From contig RPFO01001383.1 in the NCBI GenBank assembly GCA_009746045.1, positions 64,001 to 115,097 of the forward strand: a DNA stretch of 51,097 nucleotides, given 5' to 3'. The notes under the pieces were generated by a model. The model was given only the letters and a program-made list of their open reading frames with translations. It made no database searches and was not told the origin of the DNA. Made by a program: the position numbers and the translations under genes. This document shows, one piece after another, positions 43,030-51,097 of the stretch; the first letter of the stretch is position 1; the number at the start of each line of letters is the position of its first letter. Origin of the DNA: Mesostigma viride (Eukaryota > Streptophyta > Mesostigmatophyceae > Mesostigmatales > Mesostigmataceae).

Positions 43030-44411
43030 GTAAGTCAAATGGGCTGTGCCAGCCGCTAACGTACCAGGCATTTCTGCAGGTGGCTGCATCAGGGACCTCA
43101 ATCGTCGGTACTGTATGGTGGCAAGATACCTCGGTGCCTATCGCAAGAAGAATTGGACCCACAATGGGGCGTGCTTCAGCACGACCCGAGCTTGTGCACA
43201 CTCAGCCGCTGACACGCAGGCGCACTGTGTTTGGGTCTCCACGGCGCGTGCATGACCCTGCTGATGCTGCCATGTCATGGGGCAAGGCTGGGTTCTGACC
43301 TCAGACGCTTGCTGCCGTGATGTCCACCCCAACCCGGGGCCTTTGGGGGTTTGAGCGCCCGGGAGCTGCGGTCGCTCGACGTGACCACCAATCTACTCTC
43401 CCTCTGTACGCAACAAGAGGGCAATGCTGGAGTACCTTGCCTGGGCCCGCCTGGCTACGTTGACCCCGCCGACTCGGAGAACGGGTTCTACTACGAACGG
43501 ATCTCTGTCGTTCATAGCAGCCGCGATGACCCTGGACGCACCTTGTGCCAGCGGGCAAAGGCTGGGCTGCACATGTAGGCTGTAGGCTGCGTTATCCCGA
43601 CATCCTTGGCTATCAGTGGACGCGTGCCGACCGGACGTTGGCAGAGTACGGGGCTACCTCTGTTAGAGCCCCCACCTGAACATGCCCGGGCGCCTTCGCT
43701 TCATTAAGTGCTGTCTTGCTGTTGTCTCATCGTCAGGAGTGACTGGCTGCCCTCATGTGTGTGGCCCGCCAACCATACGTTGGGACAAGTGAGGCTCTTG
43801 GGCTCTGTCGGTGATCTTGCCCTGCCTGTCCACCTGCTGTCTGCCCCCCAGCTGGAGCTGGTGGTGCCCTTGTGCTTCGCAACCCGAGGGCTGCGCATAG
43901 GGCTCCACCACCCAGTTCGTTGTGGTGTCCCTGCTGTCGCAGCTAGTTCAGGGTGCATCCCGGCTGGGACATAGTACACTCATGGCCGGTGGGCTTGTCA
44001 CCGGGCTTTTGGGTGCTGTGTGGTGCTGTCTTTCTGCGGCTGATAGTCATGTGGGAGGTGCGGGTACAGGGGCATGACTGATGTGGCCCAGCTCTGTGCT
44101 GCTGGGTGGTCCCCTCTCTTAGGGTGGCCCTGGAGGCCAGCTGGTCTGGCTAGTCAGTGATGTTCCACCTTTGAAGCTAGACCTATCACTGAATGTAATG
44201 AATTTTATGTCATAAGCTGTGATCGATGAAAGTGAAGCAAGAAGACCCATGGATGTAAGCTTTCTTGCCGCGATGCCACTATTCACAAGTGGATCAGACT
44301 TGGTTTCAAGGACGGCCTCAAACTTGCGTGCATTTGAGCTGCCTCCCTGTCTCTGCTCATTCCTTGTCGACACTGGCATGCGTCGGCTGTGCTGTGTGTC
44401 CCTGCCCACAG
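43030..44411 (+). other. Intron with degenerate GC-rich ORFs
   Basis: The first 60 bp are LRR-type intron. From 43090 to 44130 the sequence is GC-rich with broken frames on both strands (43351-43578 +, 43708-43974 +, 43301-43558 -). Plus-frame fragments share a composition that suggests one decayed gene of about 300 codons, but I cannot assign a family. LRR-type intron returns near 44280. Confidence 0.4.
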
Positions 44412-44483
44412 GGACTCGCACTTGAACAGGCTGAACGGCTTCATCCCACCGGAGCTGGGGTCTTTAGCCTCCCTGATCAGGAT
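44412..44483 (+). CDS. LRR gene exon: 24-residue LRR, variant donor
   Basis: 72 nt between CCCACAG and GTTAGTG, phase 2-2. It encodes DSHLNRLNGFIPPELGSLAS followed by LIR and Met or Leu at the split codon. The donor differs from the usual GTAAGTC. Confidence 0.85.
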
Positions 44484-44893
44484 GTTAGTGAATTTGCTCG
44501 TGCTGCAGCTGCTTACATTCCAGGCATTCCCAGGTGGCTGCCTCGACAATGCCCACAATCGCTGCATGGATGGTGATTGACAACCAAAACCTAGCATTGA
44601 CTTCTAACATAATTATGCCATGCTTTCAGCTAGATTGAGCTTTTGTGTTGGGCTCGATTAGGTTGACGTGGCCAATTCTCGCTCGGACTAGCTTACATAA
44701 GAATCTCATATTTGAAACAATAGGAACAAGTGCAGCCTCTGAAGGTCATCCCATGGTGGCCCCTGCTACACACCAAACAGTTAAGTACATCGCTGTTGGC
44801 TGGTGAGTGCCCACATGAACTTGCTAGCCTCTCTCCTTGGCACTGCTCACTCCTGGTTGATACTTGCATGCGTGATGCGCTGTTTGCCCCCAG

Positions 44894-44965
44894 GAATCTG
44901 TTCGAAAACAACCTGAGCGGCACCATCCCACGTGAGCTGGGGTCTTTAGCCTTCATGGGATGGCT
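44894..44965 (+). CDS. LRR gene exon: 24-residue LRR
   Basis: 72 nt between CCCCAG and GTAAGTC, phase 2-2. It encodes NLFENNLSGTIPRELGSLAF followed by MGWL. From here onward the modules have GTIP rather than GVIP. Confidence 0.9.
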
Positions 44966-45395
44966 GTAAGTCAATAATTGCTCATGCCAGCTGGTTGCAT
45001 TCCAGGCATGCCCAGGTGGCTGCCTCGTGAGTAGCCCTCAGACATTGGGTGGGGAAGGTCCATACGAAAGCTTGGAACTGGGCTAGTTGGGCATATTGAT
45101 TGCTTTCGGTTCTTTTAATGGTACTTGAGTTTGCATTTTGGGCTCGTTTAGGACAACGTGGCCCGTCTTTGCATTCTACTAAGAATCTCATATTGCAAAC
45201 AATACACTACCATATAAACAAGTGCAGCCGGGGGACTTGAAGACTCTGAAGGTTATCCGGGTCGGCCTTGCTGCCGCTGGCAAGGGCACTCCTCTTGGCT
45301 AATGAGGGCCATGAACTTGTATGCATTTGAGCCTCTCTCTGGCTATGCTTACTCCTTGTCGATGCTTGCGTACGTGATGCAATGCCTGCCTCCAG

Positions 45396-45467
45396 GAGTC
45401 TATTTGATAACAATCTGAGCGGCACCATCCCACCTGAGCTGGGGTCTCTAGCCTCCCTGCAGCAGCT
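45396..45467 (+). CDS. LRR gene exon: 24-residue LRR
   Basis: 72 nt between CCTCCAG and GTAAGTC, phase 2-2. It encodes SLFDNNLSGTIPPELGSLAS followed by LQQL. Its nearest relative is the 44894 exon, 500 bp upstream, with matching intron flanks. Confidence 0.9.
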
Positions 45468-47096
45468 GTAAGTCAATTTGTTTGTGCCAGCTGCTTGTGT
45501 GCCAGGCATGCCCGGGTGGCTGCTGGACCTCGCCAGTAGCCCACTACATATACATCTACCTGGGTGGTGATTTACGTCAGGAAAACGTGGGACTGCATGT
45601 CGGGGTGAAAGATTTCTGGATGAGACGGATGTGGCCTATCTTGCCAGACTGTAGTTAATTCTGTTTGTGTATTTCGCTGCAAATTTTCGCTGTAAATTTG
45701 GGATTAGCCTCGCATGCATATGCAGTATTGGACTTATACATGTCAGCCGACGGCAAAGCTATTATGTCTGCTTGAGTCGCTTGTCGCGGCGCATAGTAAA
45801 TGCTGTTTGGGGACGGCCCGGCGCGGCTGTGTGTCAAAAATGGTTTATGATGACTAAGGGTAGCCGACTTCATGCGAGGACTTTTGTACTTATTTGCCAA
45901 TCTGCCACCGAGGTCCAGTGCCACCGATGCTCGCACTGCTGATCCACCACTATGATCCGTGGCCCCAAAGCTCCACCGCTTACATCAGTACCAACCTGAA
46001 GTGCATTGTAATGTGTCGAACTAGTAACGGGTCAAACACAGGGCTACAAGTGTACACTTGCCACTGACCATTCCCATGTGGTACCAATCGTCCCACCCTA
46101 GACTACAGTGTTGTTGTTGTTGTTGTTGTTGTTGCTGCCCAGGCCGCACATAATACAGTGTATCGCTAGGCCATGTACCTTGTACTAGTGTCAGTATACT
46201 ACACCTCAACATCGCCACTGTACTACAGATATCAATCACTGACGCACAGTCATAGAAACAGACGTCCGACAGTATCGTGTTTCGAGCCCTAGGTATAAGC
46301 GTACAACAGTAACCTATTTCTTTCGCGGGTTTCCCTTGTAAACCTATTTCTTTGGCGGGTATCCCTTGTAAACCTATTTCATTCGCGGGTTTCCCTTGTA
46401 AACCTATTTCTTTGGCGGGTATCCCTTGTAAACCTATTTCATTCGCGGGTTTCCCTTGTAAACCTATTTCTTTTGCGGGTATCCCTTGTAAACCTATTTC
46501 TTTCGCGGGTATCCCTTGTAAACCTATTTCTTTCGCGGGTATCCCTTGTAAACCTATTTCTTTCGCGGGTATCCCTTGTAAACCTATTTCTTTCGCAGGT
46601 ATTCCTTTTTTAATCTGTTAACCTTTTTGTCAAATGTAAGCGCATGCCAGAACAGCGATTCAGGCTAGATCCTAATCAGCACACTGGGTGGTGATGGGCA
46701 TGAAGCAAACGTGGCATCAGGGTCGGGTTGGCCCCTGACATTGACTGCTTGCTGCGTTTAGTTTTTTCCATGCATACTCGAGCTTTTGTCTTGGGCTCTG
46801 TTGTGACGTCATAGCCGACTGCTACGTTGGAGGGCATAGTTAAATGCACAACCGTCTCATGTAACATCAACATAAGCAACGCTACTCAAATCAAACTGAC
46901 TTGTAGTCACACAAAGGAGACAAGTGCAGCAGCGGATTCATGATCCTGTTTTGCTCTGCCACAGTATTTGCAAATCCATCACTCCCTCTGTAGTTGAATA
47001 AGGCTCACGCGAGCATGCACGCATTCGTGCTGCCGTTTTGGCCATGCCTATACTCCTTGTTGACACTTGCATGCGCTGCTTTTCCCTGCCCCCCAG
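45468..47096 (+). other. Intron with a 30-bp minisatellite
   Basis: LRR-type intron at both edges. Inside it are a short (GTT)n run at 46111-46133 and the 30-bp array at 46311-46610. No gene is recognised; the ORFs at 45655-45942 on both strands are unassigned shadows of each other. Confidence 0.55.
46311..46610. repeat. Minisatellite, exact 30-bp unit, 10 copies
   Basis: Each unit starts AACCTATTTC at 46311, 46341, 46371 and so on, followed by TTTCGCGGGTATCCCTTGTA or close variants (TTTGGC, ATTCGC, GGTTTC). The exact period, a multiple of three, leaves a + frame of 10-residue repeats (AGIPCKPISF), which I take as coincidental. Variants alternate in the left half and are uniform in the right, suggesting stepwise expansion. 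Confidence 0.97.
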
Positions 47097-47168
47097 GAAA
47101 GTAGGCAGCAACAACCTGGACGGCACCATTCCAGCGGAGCTGGGGTCATTGGTCAGTGTGGAATTGCT
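47097..47168 (+). CDS. LRR gene exon with a lost GT donor
   Basis: 72 nt after CCCCCCAG. It encodes KVGSNNLDGTIPAELGSLVS followed by VEL. Where all other modules have CT|GTAAGTC this one has CT|TTAAGTC, so the GT is TT. Reading through gives an in-frame TAA at once. Either the exon is skipped (frame kept, since 72 nt and phase 2-2), another donor is used, or the gene is truncated here. Confidence 0.75.
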
Positions 47169-48072
47169 TTAAGTCACTTTTGGCTTGTGCCAGCTAGTTT
47201 GTGCCAGGGGTGCCAGGCGTTTGCTGGTGCCTGCATCAATGACTTTGTCAGTGTATAGGCCGCAACATACACAGTAGCATGGTGGTGAAAGTGACGTGAG
47301 GAGATCCCATGGAGTTGGGCGACCGGGCTGGCCACTTGGGCTGCTTATCATATTTGTTGTATGGCTGATCTTCATATTAAAATCTAGGGCATGGCCAACT
47401 TGCAAACACCATCGATGAACTTTCTTTGTCTTAGGTTTCATGCAGCACCATATGACGTCAGTGTTTTGGCTATTGCGGTTCTTTGAACATTGTGACATGA
47501 AAGCTCAGCAGCTACAAATGGATCAAGCAGACAACTAGAGTGCAGGTCAGAATTCTGGGGAATCCAGAGTTTGCTAGCAGAATTGTTAGCTAAGTCGATA
47601 GCAAGACAGCTGGACTAAACAGCATGAACCCAAAGGTGGTCATATTACCGTTCTGTGAGTAGCTAAAACAAGTAGTGCAAGTGCACGCCCCAATCTGCCT
47701 GGCGATCACTTACAGCATGTAGCCTATCAGATGCATGGCCAGGGGAAATGGCCATTGTTATTGTCAAATATGTATGCGTTGACATGTAATTGAAAGATTT
47801 TGTAACCATTTTAATATCTCTTTAGTAATGCATTACTACTATATGTTTTACACACATTTAGGTCGGTGGCTCGCAATGGATTTGGTAACCTCTGGCCGCT
47901 TTCTTTTAGAAACTTTGCACAGAACAATTGTTGGTCTTTTATAAAGGGTCAGCGGGGGCGACCGGGCCCCCCTTCGCTGCACGGACCCTGCACAAGCCTG
48001 CCCATAATAACAAAGCTATCTTTTTAGCACTGCGCTGACTCCTATGTTGATATGTGTGGGTGTTACCTGCAG
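47169..48072 (+). other. Intron before the last visible LRR exon
   Basis: LRR-type intron at its start (GTGCCAGCTAGTTTGTGCC). The remainder shows no gene. The last 200 bp are less like the other introns. Confidence 0.5.
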
Positions 48073-48162
48073 GGATTTGTCCTCTAATCACCTGGTCGGC
48101 ACCATCCCACCTGAGCTGGGCTCATTATCGTACCCGGGATTCATCTATGGACGACCGTATCT
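48073..48162 (+). CDS. LRR gene exon: last visible LRR, extended (90 nt)
   Basis: Acceptor ACCTGCAG, donor GTAAGCC, still phase 2-2. It encodes DLSSNHLVGTIPPELGSLS, then a six-residue longer end (YPGFIYGRPYL). The change of length may mark the end of the LRR domain. No downstream exon is recognised to the window's end at 51097, so the C-terminal part of the protein is unknown. Confidence 0.75.
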
Positions 48163-48618
48163 GTAAGCCTCTAGCTGCTCTGTTTGCTTGTGCCACAAAG
48201 AATGATGGACATGAAGAACATGCGGTACCGCACGTATGGACAGTCTGGGCTTATACAGTGTATCGCCTGATGTCGGACGAGTGACTGGCAATACTCAACT
48301 AGTTGCTGCACTCAACTAGTTGCTGAAGTATGGTGGGACTCTTTGAAACATACTCGAGCATAGAGAGAGACCAACGGCTGGGACAGCCGCCAGCTTCAAG
48401 TCCCGTAAGGGTATGCACATGGCAGGCTTTAGAGAAGTAAATAAAAGACGAGGAATAGATCAAATGTGGGAGATTGTGTGCCGGCTGCCCTTTGTCAGGT
48501 GCGCGCCACAAGTTTTAGGCTCTAGTACAAAATGTAGTACGTTGCTGAAAATCCGGCATCACATAGATTCCTAGCTTAAGGTCCATTGGAGTTCCTTCCC
48601 ACCAAGAAAAAGACTTTA
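48163..48618 (+). other. No recognisable gene
   Basis: About 450 bp downstream of the last LRR exon. A tandem GCAACTAGTTGAG-type duplication (CTCAACTAGTTGCTG twice) lies at 48295-48325. Confidence 0.5.
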
Positions 48619-48950
48619 AAGTCATTACCGCGTTAAGTTGCGATTTTAAAGGTTGCGTTACCGCTTTAAGTTGCAACGCAAAAATTTGGGCGGCGACCGC
48701 AACTTAAGCCCGGGTGCCATCGCAACTTCACGCGATCATGACTGAATTTATCCTTGTCAGGCCATTTTTGGCCACACAGGAGGCCTAGTTTGCCAAGTCT
48801 GGACCTGCTATGTGGCGTTTAGGCGGCAAAATATACGCAAGCTCCACTGGCGCGCGCAGACTCCCCGGTTACCGCGTTAAGTTGCGTTTGCGCGTTAAGT
48901 TGCGACGCCGAATTTCAGGCATCGATCGCAACTTAACGCGGTAATGACTG
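48619..48950. mobile_element. MITE, 332 bp, Tc1/mariner-like
   Basis: Terminal inverted repeats AGTCATTACCGCGTTAAGTT plus GCGAT match perfectly for 25 bp (48620-48644 and 48925-48949), with one mismatched base at the outer tip (A on the left, C in the right-end sense). TA flanks both ends (48617-48618 and 48951-48952). A TA target and a CAGT-type tip fit the Tc1/mariner superfamily. Further copies of CGCGTTAAGTTGCG in both orientations occur inside (near 48660, 48875, 48890). There is no ORF, so it depends on a transposase elsewhere. Confidence 0.82.
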
Positions 48951-49584
48951 TAGTTACAGGTGATTGTGCTAGGCTTTATAAAGTAGAGCCTGTATCACAC
49001 CACTCAAAAGTCATGGTGCAAATCATTACCAGGCTGGTTGCCGGAATACCATGCCAGGGCCCAGCGCGTATCTCTAAAACCTTTCTTCTAAGCAGTGTGG
49101 GTGGGGGGTGGGAGTTGAAAGGGGCCTCCCTACGCCCCCTACACCACTCGGAAGTGCTGACTATCATTCACATTGCGCTGCGCCTAGGTGCTGGTACATG
49201 GTCTAGTGATGTACAGCAGAAGCTACCACGCCCTGCACCAAGGGTCCACACTCTCCACTGCCGGTGCACAAGTGCCGGCAGGTGCACTACCCCTGTGACA
49301 GGCACTAGTACTTTGCTATCTACGGCTGAGGTTTGTCCCCTTCGAGCCCGTCCGCCTATCACATATAGAACCAGCAAAGCTCAACAAAGGTTTGTGACGC
49401 GGCAGTCGCTACTGTTAGTGGCCATATTTAGACCCCTTCGGACCCTCCGACTGAAACCGGTGTCGATGCCTTGCTCCGACTAAAATGACCGGATCCGCGC
49501 TTCGCGCAGCTTTTCAGTCGAACTGCCTGAATTCGGTCTGACGGAAAAGGGACAAAAAGCGAAAAGCAGCCTGAGCATTTCGAG
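48951..49584. other. No recognisable gene; possible retroelement flank
   Basis: The 179-residue + ORF at 48944-49483 has no recognisable domain, and an antisense ORF overlaps it. The region from about 49490 leads into the Ty3/gypsy gag fragment and could include its noncoding flank. Confidence 0.4.
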
Positions 49585-50216
49585 TCAGAACAGGGCGGGA
49601 AAATCGGCGCGAAAGCTTGGCACCTTGCTCAGGTCAGGCTCCATAATCCTTTGGTGCATCGCAACAAGCAGCTCATCGGCACTTGGGATCGGCACGCTTG
49701 AGATGCCCAATTTCCTGACAGTGATAGCGACGGATACGCGTGGCATCCATCGCAGCCAACTCGGCCACACGCAAGGGGATCTGAAGCTCATCGACACCCT
49801 CGTCCTGGTCGGAGTCAGTAACCACATCTACCTGATTCACTCGCGCGCGAGCCGTGCGCTGTTGGGGCATGATGAGGTCCGCGACTTGAAAAGGAGATAG
49901 GGGCGAATCTGCCGCAGCTGCAGGTGTTGCCATCGGCTTTCAGAAAAGTGGCGCAAGACCTCAGCGAGGAGTGCGGGGTGCAAACCTTCAAGAAAGCGAG
50001 CGCGGGCCTCGGCACCTGAGACATCCTTAAGGCGAGCCAGCGCAGGTCAAAGTCGGTCACATACGCCGAGACATGGCGCTGGCCTTGACAGAGAAGACCG
50101 AATTCCGACCGCTCGCGGCGATCGGCGTCAGGGGGAATACAACGGCGCTCAATGCGCGCCATCAGCTCAGCAACCGAAGCAGGGTACGTATGGGAGGCTA
50201 CTTCTTCACACCCCAA
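49585..50216 (-). pseudogene. Ty3/gypsy-type gag fragment with zinc knuckle
   Basis: Minus strand. The N-terminal frame (50216 down to about 49990) has VAELMARIERRCIPPDADRR and CQGQRHVSAYVTDFDLRWLA, the pattern of the Ty3/gypsy retrotransposon gag core (a QG-x-x-V-x-x-Y-x-x-x-F motif). After a frame change the frame at 49933-49673 carries a linker and RRYHCQEIGHLKRADPKC, a zinc knuckle with its first Cys replaced by Arg. There are several frame breaks. No protease or RT follows on this strand. Confidence 0.62.
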
Positions 50217-50447
50217 GAGAGAGGCGACAGCACGGTCAAGAGCACGGGTGCAAATGAGGCCTATTTCAACAGAGTCAGACAGATGTCAATCGTGGTATTC
50301 CTCCCACAGAGAAAATTCCTTATACAAGGAGTGTTTCCAATCAAGGATCTGTTGGGCTGTACAATCTAGCGTCAGTCTAGTGACGGATAGCGTGGGCAAG
50401 GCCGGAGGTTTGCGGTCTTTACCACCAGGGCACAAACACAGTCCAAG

Positions 50448-50660
50448 GTGCGACCTGCTTTCATTGTCTTAGACTGTGCTGATGGCTTTTGGAAGCTGTG
50501 TAACGCCCCTGAACATTGCGCAAAAACTGCCTTCGCCACCCCATTCGGCCACTATCAGTTCAGAGTAGCAGCCATGGGTCTCTGCAATTCTCCTGCCAGC
50601 TTTCAGATGATGATGAATGAAGTCCTGCGTCGTGTCATGGGCACGTCTCTACTGCCCCAA
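50448..50660 (+). pseudogene. Ty3/gypsy reverse transcriptase fragment
   Basis: Plus strand. [11 protein letters not shown], then [20 protein letters not shown] and [14 protein letters not shown]. These are successive RT blocks (LDLxxGFxQ; KTAFxTxxGxYExxxMPFGL; NAPxxFQxxMNxVL). The catalytic YxDD block is missing, so the fragment ends after the fourth block. It is oriented opposite to the adjacent gag and starts only about 230 bp from it, so the two do not form one element in order. Confidence 0.82.
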
Positions 50661-50738
50661 GTGCCTCAGGACCTCAAGGACCCAGATCCAACCGCTGCTC
50701 CTGCTCCCATGGCACCTCACAAACGGCAACGCGCTTGA

Positions 50739-51097
50739 TACTCAACTATGGAGCACCGTCATTACCCTCCTCTGGGGGAGTGATTATTTCTTCAACCTTG
50801 TCCCGTTAGGGTGAAGCCTACCCTGGCATGATTGATAATAATTATAATAATGACGACATTGTAAATTGGCATGCATCCCCTGTTTATAAGGGCAGATCTT
50901 TCCTGTCTCTATTATACCGACCAAGATTCCGACCCGGCTGATTTGGTCAACTCCAAGGACGTAACATTGGCCTCGGAGATCACCTGTGCAGGGCAGCACA
51001 GGGCTGCAACGTCAATTCAAGTCTTTATTATTATTATTCGGTCGTCAGCTGAAGTCCACAGATTGGGCAAGTGACAAGTTACGTCTAGCCCGCTCAG
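50739..51097. other. No recognisable gene
   Basis: The last 360 bp hold AT-rich patches (AATAATTATAATAATGACGA near 50835; TTATTATTATTATTCGG near 51025) and short ORFs only. Confidence 0.5.

Noticed and set aside
43030-44411. A real gene in the GC-rich intron
   Set aside because: Frames on both strands are short and broken, with no motif recognised; noted only as a degenerate ORF region.
46311-46610. CRISPR-like regular repeats
   Set aside because: Units are contiguous with no spacers and the context is eukaryotic; it is a minisatellite. The same applies to 42008-42445.

Overview
This is eukaryotic nuclear DNA. Genes are split by canonical GT-AG introns, intergenic and intronic DNA is rich in simple repeats, and most of the remainder is retrotransposons and virus-like genes in several states of decay. 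No tRNA, rRNA or CRISPR was seen. The plant-type LRR gene, giant-virus-like fragments and extreme microsatellites suggest a green alga, possibly a prasinophyte such as Cymbomonas or Pyramimonas. That assignment is inference, not something the sequence proves.

Host gene (+ strand, about 2.2-48.2 kb). A leucine-rich-repeat gene is spread over the window as very short exons. There is a candidate signal-anchor exon (2210-2489), an LRR N-terminal cap exon (7782-7923), then 13 single-LRR exons, nearly all 72 nt and all of phase 2-2, with consensus LSGVIPPELGSLASLxxL. Intron sequence next to the exons is itself repeated, so the gene grew by copying exon-plus-intron cassettes. One further exon is decayed (9720-9787) and one has lost its GT donor (47169). 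The window ends before any kinase or other C-terminal domain is seen.

The first intron carries 3.6 kb of nearly uninterrupted simple repeats of seven types (3899-7464). Later introns hold a foldback element (11851-13711), an unrecognised Cys-rich minus-strand ORF (15505-16218) and several minisatellites.

Between LRR exons at 17439 and 41698 lies about 24 kb without LRR exons. Its middle (19.3-41.0 kb) is virus-like DNA and LTR retrotransposons. Virus-like parts include an ADP-ribosyltransferase gene in three pieces (19290-19692 +, 27181-28021 +, 39040-40217 -), an F-box-like gene present as two inverted copies, a KilA-N/coiled-coil gene, a small zinc-binding gene, and a compact divergent cluster with a 4-base ATGA overlap (40.2-41.0 kb). 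Two large inverted duplications organise the block: 19873-21535 with 24330-26145, and 27181-31135 with about 35625-40120. A minus-strand Ty1/copia-like element (about 32.0-37.0 kb) has recognisable gag, integrase, protease, RT and RNase H, with the protease lying between integrase and RT.

After the last LRR exon come a 332-bp TA-flanked MITE (48619-48950) and two opposed Ty3/gypsy fragments (gag on -, RT on +). Almost every virus-like and retroelement gene carries stops or frameshifts, so this is largely a fossil record. The LRR gene may still be expressed if the long introns are spliced.
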